Numbered from the stretch's first letter, positions 7,501 through 15,817 are shown. The stretch is 64,000 bases of DNA from Pseudothermotoga elfii DSM 9442 = NBRC 107921 (GCF_000504085.1 NC_022792.1:744001-808000), one strand, 5' to 3'. Notes: generated by a model from the sequence alone, not told the origin. A program made the numbers and translations.

Positions 7501-8662
7501 TATCAAAAGTGGTGCATTTCTATCGCTTGCTCAAATCTATGAAGCAATAGCAATTGCTTATCAGACTGTGGGAGAGATCCCGCTTGCAATCAATTATGCT
7601 GAAAGGGCTACATCCATATACAGAACGCGAACATTTGAAAATGCTGCCCGATGGCTTGAAGAAAATGTAAAGCTTCCACGGAAGCCAAGAGATCTTTTCC
7701 AAATTTTACAGGATTTGAGGTCATCTCTTGGAGATTCCGCCAGAAAACTTTTGGATTTGGTTTATTCTCAAATTGAGCAAATCATGCGATTGTCAAACCT
7801 TGCTCAATATGCACTGGACACACTCAAAGTAACTAACTCACAAGATGAGATACGCACCACTATGGAATTTATGGTTTCAAGAATCATGAACCTTTTACCC
7901 ATTTCATCTGCAGGCATAGCTTTGTTCGATCCGCGTGGCAAAGTCGTTGAGCAGGTCATGTTCAATTTACTGAATATTACTCGTGAACCAAAAGTGTCAT
8001 ACGAACCTTTTGAAATATGCGTAAATACGGAAATAGCTGATGGTTATACTATGGCTTTGAAGGTTGCCAATGAGTCACTTTATGTTGATGAATCAAACGG
8101 ATATGAGCTGTTGAAAACTGTCATGAGTTTTCAAGATGTTGTTGTTTATACTCTGAAAAATGTAATAACTTATCAGAGAAGTATTACCGATCCTCTTACT
8201 GGTCTGTACACACGCTGGTATTTTGTTACCAGGCTGTATGAGGAATTTGAGCGGGTGAAAAGATATGGAGGGCATTTGTCGATAATAATGTGTGACATAG
8301 ACGATTTCAAAAAGATAAATGATACATATGGACATAGAATTGGAGATGAAGTTTTGAAATTCATTTCTTCAGTTCTCAGAAGCAGTACGAGAATAACTGA
8401 TATTGTTGGAAGATATGGAGGAGAGGAATTTATAATGATATTGCCAAACACTCCGAAATTAAGCGCTGCAAAAGTTGCAGAAAAGGTTTTATATCAGATT
8501 ATTGAAACCAATCCCTTTGATTTCAGGTTGACTATGAGTTTTGGTGTGTCTGGATATCCAGAAGATAATGTTAATCAGCCCGAAGAACTCATCAATTTTG
8601 CTGACAAAGCTACTTATATGTCGAAAGAAAGGGGTAAATCCTGTGTCACAGTTTTCCAATGA
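4589..8662 (+). CDS. Pseudokinase - ATPase - helical repeat - GGDEF fusion protein (putative diguanylate cyclase)
   Basis: A 1357-residue protein without membrane segments. Residues about 1-190 resemble a degenerate Ser/Thr kinase: an N-lobe-like part with 'RVKHPNVLVP', then APEFAERGKFSTASTVYVFG, which mimics the APE and 'S-D-V-Y-S-x-G' segments, but no HRD or DFG motif. A P-loop ATPase follows, with Walker A GPQRSGKTT near 248 and a Walker-B-like 'VCIAIDDVHEV' near 340. About 600-1030 is helical and TPR/MalT-like, 1040-1190 may be a GAF-like region, and the C-terminus is a GGDEF domain with active-site GGEEF near 1277 and an inhibitory RITD site five residues before it. It should make c-di-GMP and be feedback inhibited. 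GTGA overlap with the upstream phosphoesterase. Confidence 0.85.
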   Translation: MRLIRFLRENYSGDEHLILDNDTYKRVRVIKLEAIGNKHHELLDILTSFSRVKHPNVLVPESYDLREIPRIYFPYVEGKAIDLSSESERRSFALFLINLLRELLHYNVKIPVLSIQDFLKSQNYFMLPPCWVNQDILPKAEYTFVAPEFAERGKFSTASTVYVFGKLITSICNEKEIEDFVADFLYEDPLKRKTHFPLAAPLLSDTFLGDKMLGLKFVTLRRQEENTLLQTIENLRSKNGLYTIFLRGPQRSGKTTLLDSITEKLRYKNVPVIWATDLQSLISGVIQLVDDKILARLDEQDRKKVQSLIFSHEFMASEVLLTLGKIMNNLSTVCIAIDDVHEVDISLRAIVEQLRGYKFKVTHFVLIASSETDPSVGYDLVVDIKPFDLHRTEGLIKSMLIGLEIDQQFCQWIYTISRGLPGRIVSLMRILHRAGALKNVDGKLQVAESVLKTLDFREIIEFSTENYIDGTARFLAICGEKFKPGEIEILSKVVSIKLETIQQDLSSLINDGFIYWESGKYRFILHDIWYSFYSQIPEDLRGEYHEKFSQLLSEPSKKAWHLKMLGKNTSAVVVYLLAARKELDTYNDISAAFELLEEAEKLLQGRESYALNTLKLRALMIKQDANALERFALTLEGKDEYNFLRYRALVGSSKVNLAKDIEQQCTDPSRMHTEYAKLFTMVCKLKRILISGEKVSDEFLKEIKLSIMHMQDFRAHKKLVAEALLLISRCDRISNFRSFELLNQARQIAQTEGFLDILALILNEFGVRLAANSEAVRYFDEVVEIAHKISSDGLALLGLSNLIWTSLYRGEAGRMFNDISRLRQIASMTGNLQSEAYSYFVEANYHIYNRELDKALEDLTREKAIEKYLGIEERALRGIVAAYALSGNVEESIRIIRENIDNPALNNQSFKYFRDLFLAEDDESFLRAWQRFLGKDDPYWREEACQVFAEKLVKLDREGFLKFAKQLEMGAIKSGAFLSLAQIYEAIAIAYQTVGEIPLAINYAERATSIYRTRTFENAARWLEENVKLPRKPRDLFQILQDLRSSLGDSARKLLDLVYSQIEQIMRLSNLAQYALDTLKVTNSQDEIRTTMEFMVSRIMNLLPISSAGIALFDPRGKVVEQVMFNLLNITREPKVSYEPFEICVNTEIADGYTMALKVANESLYVDESNGYELLKTVMSFQDVVVYTLKNVITYQRSITDPLTGLYTRWYFVTRLYEEFERVKRYGGHLSIIMCDIDDFKKINDTYGHRIGDEVLKFISSVLRSSTRITDIVGRYGGEEFIMILPNTPKLSAAKVAEKVLYQIIETNPFDFRLTMSFGVSGYPEDNVNQPEELINFADKATYMSKERGKSCVTVFQ

Positions 8663-10793
8663 TTTTAAAGAAAAGATCATATCGACTCTATCTGACGGAA
8701 AAAAGTTAACACTGAAAGAAATATGCAAAACATTGCAAATAAAAGATCGCGTTAAAAAAAAGGAACTACGTAAAGTAATCAAATTGCTTTTAGACGAAGG
8801 TGAGATTTTCCGCGATAACAGGGGAAGATATACAAAGATAGGTGAAGATTTTGTCCTCGGTACGATAGAGTTTACTCGAAGAGGGAACATGGCTTTTGTA
8901 AGTTCTGAAAATGGGAAAGAAGTAGCTATTTTTGTTGAGAATTCGGCAGGCGCTATTCATGGTGATAAAGTGTTGGTAGAAATCACTGGAAAATGGAGGC
9001 ATTTGCCACTTGGCAGAATAGTTAAGATTGTTGAAAGAACGAGAGATAAGATAGTGGGTGTCTTCCAGTTAAAAAGATCTTTCGGCTTTGTTATCCCTGA
9101 CGATTCAAAAATTATATACGATTTCTACGTACCAATAGAAAAAATTGATGGTGCTAAACCCGGCCAAAAAGTCATAGCTAAGATAACCAGATGGCCGAGT
9201 AGAGGAAGAAATCCTGAAGCTGAAATAGTTAGTGTCCTGGGAGATATCAAAGATCCAAAAACAGATATTCCAAGTATTATGGCAAAATATGGACTCGATG
9301 AAAATTTTCCAGAAGATGTAATGAAGGAAATCAGACGGTTGCCAGAAACTGTCAATGAAGATGAAATGAAAGATCGAAAGGATTTCAGAAGCACGTTGGT
9401 TTTCACAATAGATGGAGAAAATGCGAAAGATTTTGACGATGCCGTTTCTATAAAAAAAATTTCGAAAGATAAATTCCTGCTATCAGTCCATATAGCTGAC
9501 GTTTCTCATTATGTACAGGAAGGTTCAGCCATTGACAGAGAAGCTTTTCACAGGGGAACAAGCGTTTATTTGCTTGATAAGGTTGTTCCGATGTTGCCAT
9601 TCAAGCTGTCGAATAATCTTTGCAGTTTAGTTGAAGGTAAAGACAGATTGACATTCACAGTGCAGATGGTTATTGATCGAGAAGGAAATACTGTTGATTA
9701 TGAAATATCACCAAGTGTTATTAGAAGTAAGAAACGTTTGACATACACTCTTGTCAATCAGTATTTCAGTGGTGATGAATCGGCCAAAAAAAAGCTCGGA
9801 AAAAGGATATGCAGTTCATTGAATCGAATGCTTGAATTGTCTGAGATTCTCAGAGAATACAGGCGGCGCAGGGGAGCCATCCTCGATATAGAGGGCGGAG
9901 AAGTGGATATTATAATTGACGAAAAGGGCAGGACAGTCGATATCCTACCACGTAGGAGAGGTCCCGCTGAGGTACTTATTGAGGAATTCATGATAAAGGC
10001 AAATGAAACAGTAGCTGAAGTTTTCCACAACGCGGGCTTGCCATTTGTTTACAGGGTACATGAGGAGCCAGATCCCGAGTTTTTAATTCAGCTTAAGGAA
10101 TATGTCGAAGCTCTGGGATTGAAAGTAAAGTTTCCAAAGCAGATCCATCCTGGTGTGTTGCAACAGTTACTCGAAGCAGTGAAAGATCATCCGCTAAGAT
10201 CGAGCGTGGAAAAACTGCTGGTTCGCTCCATGAAACGTGCCATTTATTCAGCTCTTAATGTGGGGCATTTTGGTCTTGCATCCTTTGCTTATACGCATTT
10301 TACTTCTCCGATAAGGCGTTATCCAGATTTGGTTGTTCATAGGCTTTTGAAACTTTATCTAAGTCAGGGCGGAAGGTTCACGCCAAAGCAGATAGAATTC
10401 TACTCACAGCATCTTCCCAGAATTGCTGAACATTGCAGTAAACGCGAAAGGTTAGCTGATGAAGCGGAATGGGATCTACTTGCCATGAAAAAGGTCGAGT
10501 ATATAAGCCGCTATATGGGGAAGGTTTTCAATGCTGTCATAACGAATGTAACCAGATTCGGTCTCTTTGTAGAAATCCCGGAAAAACTCATTTCGGGTTT
10601 GATCCATATCTCCACACTAAATGACTATTTCATTTATGACGAAAAGAAGAACATTTTGATAGGCGAGAGAAGTGGGAAAGTTTTCAAAATAGGAGATTTG
10701 ATAAAAGCAAAAGTTGTAAATGCCAATAAGATTTCCGGTGAGATAGATTTTGAATTAGTGGAGGAAAAAGAAAATGCGGTTGAAAAAAATTGA
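8643..10793 (+). CDS. rnr: Ribonuclease R
   Basis: A 716-residue 3'-5' processive exoribonuclease of the RNase II/R family that degrades structured RNA. Order of parts: N-terminal winged-helix segment (about 10-65), two cold-shock-like domains (about 70-210), the RNB catalytic domain with 'AKDFDDAVS' near 265 holding the Mg-binding aspartates, and a C-terminal S1 domain ('GKVFNAVITNVTRFGLFVEI'). Length fits the family. The reading frame is open further upstream, but I choose GTG 8643: AAAGGGG lies at a good distance, and the overlap with the GGDEF gene is then only 20 bp. It overlaps the downstream hydrolase by 20 bp. Confidence 0.95.
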   Translation: MSQFSNDFKEKIISTLSDGKKLTLKEICKTLQIKDRVKKKELRKVIKLLLDEGEIFRDNRGRYTKIGEDFVLGTIEFTRRGNMAFVSSENGKEVAIFVENSAGAIHGDKVLVEITGKWRHLPLGRIVKIVERTRDKIVGVFQLKRSFGFVIPDDSKIIYDFYVPIEKIDGAKPGQKVIAKITRWPSRGRNPEAEIVSVLGDIKDPKTDIPSIMAKYGLDENFPEDVMKEIRRLPETVNEDEMKDRKDFRSTLVFTIDGENAKDFDDAVSIKKISKDKFLLSVHIADVSHYVQEGSAIDREAFHRGTSVYLLDKVVPMLPFKLSNNLCSLVEGKDRLTFTVQMVIDREGNTVDYEISPSVIRSKKRLTYTLVNQYFSGDESAKKKLGKRICSSLNRMLELSEILREYRRRRGAILDIEGGEVDIIIDEKGRTVDILPRRRGPAEVLIEEFMIKANETVAEVFHNAGLPFVYRVHEEPDPEFLIQLKEYVEALGLKVKFPKQIHPGVLQQLLEAVKDHPLRSSVEKLLVRSMKRAIYSALNVGHFGLASFAYTHFTSPIRRYPDLVVHRLLKLYLSQGGRFTPKQIEFYSQHLPRIAEHCSKRERLADEAEWDLLAMKKVEYISRYMGKVFNAVITNVTRFGLFVEIPEKLISGLIHISTLNDYFIYDEKKNILIGERSGKVFKIGDLIKAKVVNANKISGEIDFELVEEKENAVEKN

Positions 10794-11526
10794 CGGGAAA
10801 AAAGGATATGTAGTTTTAGTTCATGGCTTAGGAGAGCACTGTGGAAGATATACATGGCTGATTGATCTGCTGAGATCTGAGGATTACGGGTTGATTATGT
10901 TCGATCTGCCTGGACATGGGGAAAATTCAGGCAAAAAAGGCCATGCAACTTTCAGAGAGATTTTTGAGATCCTCGATGGAATATTTCACTCTGAGCCCGA
11001 TTCATTTCTAATGGGTCACAGCCTGGGTGGTTTGATTGCGATCAGGTATGCCGAATTGAGAAATAATGTGCGTGGATTGATAGTTACCTCTCCGGCTTTG
11101 AAAATTTCTAATGATAACTTTTTCCTGAGATTATTAGCTACACTTGTTTCTGTAATTTCTCCAAAAACAACTTTCAACAATGGCATAGACCCATATGATC
11201 TTTCTCCAAACATTGAAGCAGTCAAAAGATATATCAATGATCCTTTGGTGCATGAGAAGATATCGGCAAAGTTAGCATTTGATATGCTTGTTAACAGCAA
11301 ACGCGCTTTGAGAGAGGCTTTTAAGATAAAAATTCCATGCTTCATAGGAGTGGGGGAAAAAGATAAAATCACCCTTCCAGAGGGCGCTTATCTATTTTTT
11401 AACAGAGTGAGCAGCGAAGACAAAACACTGAAAACCTACCATGGGGGATACCACGAATTGTTTGAAGATCCTGCAAATATGAGCCTGTTTTTGTCTGATT
11501 TTGTTGATTGGCTGAGAAGGCATTGA
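10774..11526 (+). CDS. Alpha/beta hydrolase, monoacylglycerol lipase/lysophospholipase-like
   Basis: A 250-residue cytoplasmic serine hydrolase. Near the N-terminus 'VHGLGEHCGRY' is the characteristic oxyanion segment of monoglyceride lipases (HGxGEHxxRY). The nucleophile elbow is GHSLGG, the acid probably lies in 'GVGEKDKITLP', and the catalytic His in 'YHGGYHELFEDP'. These match the MGL/PldB (COG2267) family, which hydrolyses monoacylglycerols and lysophospholipids. A GGAGG lies just before the ATG, inside the end of rnr. It is last in the operon and ends against the convergent M23 peptidase with no gap. Confidence 0.9.
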   Translation: MRLKKIDGKKGYVVLVHGLGEHCGRYTWLIDLLRSEDYGLIMFDLPGHGENSGKKGHATFREIFEILDGIFHSEPDSFLMGHSLGGLIAIRYAELRNNVRGLIVTSPALKISNDNFFLRLLATLVSVISPKTTFNNGIDPYDLSPNIEAVKRYINDPLVHEKISAKLAFDMLVNSKRALREAFKIKIPCFIGVGEKDKITLPEGAYLFFNRVSSEDKTLKTYHGGYHELFEDPANMSLFLSDFVDWLRRH

Positions 11527-12351
11527 TTATTCTCCACCAGCTCCAATTTCCTCTACACCTTCTTTCAAGACATAAACTTTACTTGTGGATGGCAAAATAG
11601 CAAGTGGATTTATCGTGTTGTTATTAGCAAGGACTTCAAAATGCAGATGAGGTCCTGTGCTTACTCCGGTACTACCTACTCTTCCAATAATGGAACCTCT
11701 TTCTATTGATTGGCCCTTATAAACGCATATTTTCGAAAGGTGGCCATACCTCACAACATCTTTTCCAGTTTTTATCTCTACCATAAGGCCATATCCCGAT
11801 CGTTCACCGGCAAAGGAAACAACTCCGTTTGTAGAAGAAAAAACGGGAGTTCCTTCTGGAGCAGCAATATCTATACCTGTGTGAAATGACATTTGCTTTG
11901 TAATTGGATGCACGCGCCATCCATAGGGTGAGGAAAGTATTCCATAAACAGGCCATATATAACCTTTCTCTGTGTTGAAAGCCTTTCCAATACAACTTCG
12001 TGGAACAAACAACTCCTGACCCGGTTTGATAAAATCGGATGAAAGATCATTAGCGATCCTAATATCATTGACTGTGGTGAAGAACATCCGAGCAATTGTA
12101 TAAAGATTGTCTCCCTGTTTTACAGTATAAAGAAAACCCTCAGGTTGTGGAAGTGTTATTTGCTGGCCAACTCGAAGTTTCAAAGGATCGAGTAAAGTAT
12201 TCCAATCAAGTATCGTTGAAATGGAAATCTTAAATTTTTTTGATATTTCATAAAGCGTGTCTCCCGGCTGGATTACATAACTAACTTTTAAATACCCTCC
12301 ACAGATCAGGACTGCAACTAAAAGTAAGATCAGAACAAAATGTTTTTTCAC
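11527..12351 (-). CDS. LysM-repeat M23 metallopeptidase (peptidoglycan hydrolase)
   Basis: A 274-residue exported cell-wall enzyme. A hydrophobic N-terminus (5-19) acts as signal or anchor; Cys17 is not in a good lipobox. Two LysM domains (about 24-68 and 74-118) bind glycan. The C-terminal M23 domain keeps all zinc and catalytic residues: H157xxxD161, GHL (His204) and HLH (His235, His237). It therefore looks active, unlike EnvC/NlpD-type activators, and should cleave peptide crosslinks in the periplasm. Last gene of the minus-strand operon after cheB. Confidence 0.92.
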   Translation of the reverse strand: MKKHFVLILLLVAVLICGGYLKVSYVIQPGDTLYEISKKFKISISTILDWNTLLDPLKLRVGQQITLPQPEGFLYTVKQGDNLYTIARMFFTTVNDIRIANDLSSDFIKPGQELFVPRSCIGKAFNTEKGYIWPVYGILSSPYGWRVHPITKQMSFHTGIDIAAPEGTPVFSSTNGVVSFAGERSGYGLMVEIKTGKDVVRYGHLSKICVYKGQSIERGSIIGRVGSTGVSTGPHLHFEVLANNNTINPLAILPSTSKVYVLKEGVEEIGAGGE

Positions 12352-12374
12352 AACTCATCTCCCCTCCGGCAGAT

Positions 12375-13412
12375 TCAAATAATCTCTACCAACTTGTTTG
12401 CTATCTCATGAACAGGTAAAACGAAATCAGCATACCCCTCATCTACAACAGACCTCGGCATGCCATAGACAACGCACGTAGATTCGTCTTCAACTATAAC
12501 AGTTCCTGAGTAGTATTTTACTTTAAATGCGCCCTTTGTGCCATCTTTTCCCATCCCAGTAAGTATAACAGCCACTGTGTTTGATTGGTATATTTCTGCG
12601 ACTTTACTTAGAGTGAAATCGACAGCAGGTCTTACATTGTTTATCTTCTCTGATTTGTCCAGAAATATTTTTACTGAATTTCCATCGGCTTTCACACCCA
12701 TATGAAAATCTCCAGGAGCAACATAGACGACTCCTTTTTTCACCACCTCAGATTCCTCTGCTTCTTTAACAGATAATTTAGAAAGCGAGTTCAGTCGCAT
12801 AGCAAGAGATTTTGTAAACATTGGTGGCATATGTTGCACGAGAAATATCGGAGCTGGGAAGTTTTCTGGCAATGCCGGGATTATGTAGTCCAGTGATCTT
12901 GGGCCACCGGTGGATGCGCCTATAACAACGGCTCTTTCATAGAGAGAGATTTTGCTGGATGTCTTTATTCTCGAAACATAAGGTTTTACAGTCAATTTTT
13001 CAGGATCAACTGACATTGCTGATCGAATTTTCTGTATGAGAGTACCTGAAACCTCGCGAAAACTTAGAGAAGTTGAGCCTGATGGCTTGGTTAGAAAATC
13101 AACAGCGCCAATTGAAAGCGCTGTGATTGTTATATCTGCTCCTTCTTCAGTTAAGCTGCTGACCATAATAACACGTGTTGGGAATTTCCCCATTATATTT
13201 TTGAGAGTTTCTATGCCATTCATTTTTGGCATCTCGACATCCAAGGTTACAACATCAGGTCGTTTTTCTCTGATTATTTCAAGTGCTTCAATGCCATCTT
13301 TTGCCACACCCACAACTTGCATATCATGTTGAGAATCGATTATATCCTTTAAAACCATTCTCATGAAAGCTGAGTCATCAACCACCACAACTTTAATTTT
13401 TCCGCTTGGCAC
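12375..13412 (-). CDS. cheB: Chemotaxis protein-glutamate methylesterase CheB
   Basis: A 345-residue response regulator. The receiver domain (1-120) has the acidic pair VDD (11-13), phospho-acceptor Asp58 in 'VTLDVEMP' and Lys109. The CheB methylesterase domain (about 158-345) has the triad Ser167 (GASTGG), His194 (VQHMPP) and an Asp in 'GMGKDGTKG'. It removes methyl groups from receptor glutamates when phosphorylated by CheA. No cheA, cheR or receptor gene is in the window, so it is an isolated che gene. It starts with GTG 13412 inside the end of the kinase gene (20-bp overlap). Confidence 0.96.
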   Translation of the reverse strand: MPSGKIKVVVVDDSAFMRMVLKDIIDSQHDMQVVGVAKDGIEALEIIREKRPDVVTLDVEMPKMNGIETLKNIMGKFPTRVIMVSSLTEEGADITITALSIGAVDFLTKPSGSTSLSFREVSGTLIQKIRSAMSVDPEKLTVKPYVSRIKTSSKISLYERAVVIGASTGGPRSLDYIIPALPENFPAPIFLVQHMPPMFTKSLAMRLNSLSKLSVKEAEESEVVKKGVVYVAPGDFHMGVKADGNSVKIFLDKSEKINNVRPAVDFTLSKVAEIYQSNTVAVILTGMGKDGTKGAFKVKYYSGTVIVEDESTCVVYGMPRSVVDEGYADFVLPVHEIANKLVEII

Positions 13413-13911
13413 GCTTTCTCAACCCTCCCAAAATGGAAATTAATGGTAGTCCAACAACGAAAAGTACTGCAAAAAGCCTGCCAATGTCGTTTCTCCAGTT
13501 GAAAATAGCCCTTCCCAGAATAATCAGTCCAACAGTAACGGCAAACAAAGAATACCAGAGAACCATTCCAGCTGAGACATCTTTAACAAATTTGATACGC
13601 ACATCATGATTTTCACTGTAAAGATCCATGAGAACTTCAACAAGTGTGTTGAGCAGTTCCATTCCAATAACCGAGAAAACAGCAAAAATAAGCCATAAAA
13701 TTTCTTCGTTTGATAGGTCTAAAAAATACGAGATAATAAGAACTATAGTACCGATCAAAAAGTGTAATCTCAAATTTCTTTCTTGCTTGAAAGCTTCTAC
13801 CAATCCTTCTGTTGCATTTATAAATGATTTTATCAAATTATTCAAATCCGATTGTCCTGATTTTGCGTTCACTTCTGATTTTGAATTCTTTACTGATGAT
13901 CTCATATCCAT
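13393..13911 (-). CDS. DgkA-type lipid kinase (undecaprenol/diacylglycerol kinase)
   Basis: A small integral membrane kinase of the Gram-positive type DgkA family. 'NATEGLVEAFKQERNLRLH' leads into three or four membrane helices, and the signature 'MELLNTLVEVLMD' followed by 'KFVKDVSAGMV' carries the catalytic glutamates, aspartate and lysine. Such enzymes phosphorylate undecaprenol, recycling the cell-wall lipid carrier, which suits the neighbouring murein hydrolase. The start is uncertain: ATG 13911 gives 172 residues but overlaps the upstream gene by 74 bases. Family length suggests a TTG near 13847-13856 beside the KorG stop. The tail is basic (RKRAKRKN). Confidence 0.85.
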   Translation of the reverse strand: MDMRSSVKNSKSEVNAKSGQSDLNNLIKSFINATEGLVEAFKQERNLRLHFLIGTIVLIISYFLDLSNEEILWLIFAVFSVIGMELLNTLVEVLMDLYSENHDVRIKFVKDVSAGMVLWYSLFAVTVGLIILGRAIFNWRNDIGRLFAVLFVVGLPLISILGGLRKRAKRKN

Positions 13912-14440
13912 ATTTGATCGCCTCTATGTTCATTGATACATATCTCTCTGAAATCATATCCTGGATAGCTTTTATCAATGATTCCAACCCCACTATTTTA
14001 GTGGCTTTTATCAGAGCACCAAGGCCAATCATATTACTGACAACCGTTGCATTGAACTTCTCTACAGCCAATTTTTCCAGTGGAATCATCAGTATTTTCT
14101 TGGTAAGTCTCTGGACTGTAAATGGAACAGAATCAACAAATGTTGAGTCGATAAGGATTATACCATTTGCCCTGATTAATTTTTGATAAGCCCTCAATGC
14201 ATCGATATGCATTATATACATGATGTCAAATTGAGAAGCTTCGGGAAAATCTATCCATTCGTCGCATATAATTACATCACAGTGGCTGATGCCTCCACGG
14301 ACCTGAGCACCATACGATTGCGTTTGAACAACATACTTCTTTTCCAGCATGGCTGCCTGTGCCAGAACCTTTCCTGTTAATATGTTTCCCTGTCCTCCAG
14401 ATCCTGCAACTCTTATAGCAAGCGGGTCATTGAGTTGCAA
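13838..14440 (-). CDS. 2-oxoacid:ferredoxin oxidoreductase, gamma subunit (KorC-like)
   Basis: A 200-residue gamma subunit of the pyruvate/2-ketoacid:ferredoxin oxidoreductase superfamily. 'RVAGSGGQGNILTGKVLAQAA' and 'QSYGAQVRGGISHCDVI' are the family's conserved glycine-rich and dimer segments. The subunit contacts coenzyme A and completes the active site that oxidatively decarboxylates 2-oxoacids to acyl-CoA with reduction of ferredoxin. It lies 11 bases after the beta subunit. The alpha subunit that normally precedes beta is absent here. Confidence 0.9.
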   Translation of the reverse strand: MQLNDPLAIRVAGSGGQGNILTGKVLAQAAMLEKKYVVQTQSYGAQVRGGISHCDVIICDEWIDFPEASQFDIMYIMHIDALRAYQKLIRANGIILIDSTFVDSVPFTVQRLTKKILMIPLEKLAVEKFNATVVSNMIGLGALIKATKIVGLESLIKAIQDMISERYVSMNIEAIKYGYEIISKEFKIRSERKIRTIGFE

Positions 14441-14451
14441 TGTTTCACCTC

Positions 14452-15267
14452 CTAACTAATGAATTTTGCAGCAATTTTTTTGTACAAATCGTGAAATGTT
14501 GGCTTATCTTCTTCATGAAATTCACCTATCACTATTTTGTTTTCAAGTTCCTCTGGTGACATGTTTTTTGATTTATCCAGCATTACACTGTTGTTTTTAA
14601 AATACTCGAGCATTTTAGCAGCATTGGGGATTTTGTTGTATCTTCCATAATAAGTGTGGCAATTTGTGACGGCTTCAACAACAGATGTTCCTCTGTGTTT
14701 TAGAGCTTTCATTATGTATCTAACCAGCAATGGATAGTGATAAACTGTTGCTCTGGCCACATAAGTGGCTCCAGCTGCAGTAGCAACTTTCACAACATCA
14801 AGTGGTTTTTCAATATTTCCAAATGGAGCTGTTGAAGCCACTTTTTCTAATGGAGTAGTTGGTGAGTTCTGACCTCCTGTCATTCCATAGATCATGTTGT
14901 TAAATACGACAATGGTCAGATCTATATTTCTCCTGCAAGCGTGTAAAAAATGGTTTCCTCCTATTGCTAAAATATCCCCATCTCCGCCGAGTACTGCGAC
15001 TTTGAAATCTGGTTTGGCAAGCTTTACACCTGTTGCGAAGGCAATAGCCCTTCCGTGGAGGGTGTGCAGAGTGTTGAAATCTATATAACCTGTTGCCCTT
15101 GAAGAGCATCCTATTCCTGAAACAACCGCCATCCTGTCTCTTCTTATTTTGAGTTCATCGACAGCTTCCAGAAAAGCTTTCAGGATTATACCGTTTCCAC
15201 ATCCGGGACACCATATGGTTGGCCATCGTCCTTCCCGAAGGTAAGGGATAAGCCTCTCAACTTTCAA
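14452..15267 (-). CDS. 2-oxoacid:ferredoxin oxidoreductase, beta subunit (KorB-like, TPP-binding)
   Basis: A 271-residue TPP-binding beta subunit. 'WCPGCGNG' near the N-terminus, 'GIGCSSRATGYIDF' and the pyrophosphate/Mg motif 'GGDGDILAIGGNHFLHACRRN' with 'NMIYGMTGGQNSPTT' are those of 2-oxoglutarate/2-oxoacid:ferredoxin oxidoreductase. There is no 4Fe-4S cluster domain of the larger PFOR type. Start chosen as TTG 15267: GGAGGTGA sits 5 bases before it. The in-frame ATG at 15288 lies upstream of that ribosome site and would give a larger overlap with the deaminase gene. Confidence 0.9.
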   Translation of the reverse strand: MKVERLIPYLREGRWPTIWCPGCGNGIILKAFLEAVDELKIRRDRMAVVSGIGCSSRATGYIDFNTLHTLHGRAIAFATGVKLAKPDFKVAVLGGDGDILAIGGNHFLHACRRNIDLTIVVFNNMIYGMTGGQNSPTTPLEKVASTAPFGNIEKPLDVVKVATAAGATYVARATVYHYPLLVRYIMKALKHRGTSVVEAVTNCHTYYGRYNKIPNAAKMLEYFKNNSVMLDKSKNMSPEELENKIVIGEFHEEDKPTFHDLYKKIAAKFIS

Positions 15268-15817
15268 AAAATTCACCTCCATCTCCATTTATATGAATTT
15301 TTTCAGCCGAAACACCGCACATTGCAAAGAAGTAATCTGTCAGCTGATCCGGGTATTCCTGTACGTATACAACACGGGTTATGCCAGCGTTGACCAGTAA
15401 TCTTGCACATACTGAACATGGTTTCGTCGTAACATACATAGTGGCCCCATTTGTAGAGATTCCAAATTTTGCTGCCTGCATCAGGGCATTTTGCTCTGCG
15501 TGCAGCGCATAACAAATTTCCTGATTCTGTCCAGATGGTATCCTTAAATGGTCTCTGATGCACCCGGTTGAATCACAATGGGGAAATGCAGAAGGGGGCT
15601 GGTTGTAACCAGTTGCAAGTATTCGATTTTCCCTGACTATGACTGCGCCAACTTTACGGTGTGTACACGTTGATCTTTCTTTTACTATATAGCATATTCT
15701 CATAAAATACTCATCCCATGGGATTCTGGAATCCTTCGTCTTTTTTGATTTAATTTTACTAAGATACATGGCCAGCTCATCTTCGTTGATTTTCATGGCA
15801 GTAATAATATACAACAT
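15257..15817 (-). CDS. dCMP/cytidine-type deaminase (ComEB-like)
   Basis: A 186-residue zinc deaminase of the deoxycytidylate deaminase family. Zinc-site motifs are HAE ('YALHAEQNAL') and PCxxC ('TKPCSVCARLL'); a further 'THRKVGAVIV' and a 'HCDSTGC' insert are typical of dCMP deaminases, which convert dCMP to dUMP for thymidylate synthesis. The last residues overlap the korB start. ATG 15817 is the longest start; ATG 15796 (MKINEDEL) matches family length better, but neither has a clear ribosome site. Confidence 0.9.
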   Translation of the reverse strand: MLYIITAMKINEDELAMYLSKIKSKKTKDSRIPWDEYFMRICYIVKERSTCTHRKVGAVIVRENRILATGYNQPPSAFPHCDSTGCIRDHLRIPSGQNQEICYALHAEQNALMQAAKFGISTNGATMYVTTKPCSVCARLLVNAGITRVVYVQEYPDQLTDYFFAMCGVSAEKIHINGDGGEFFES

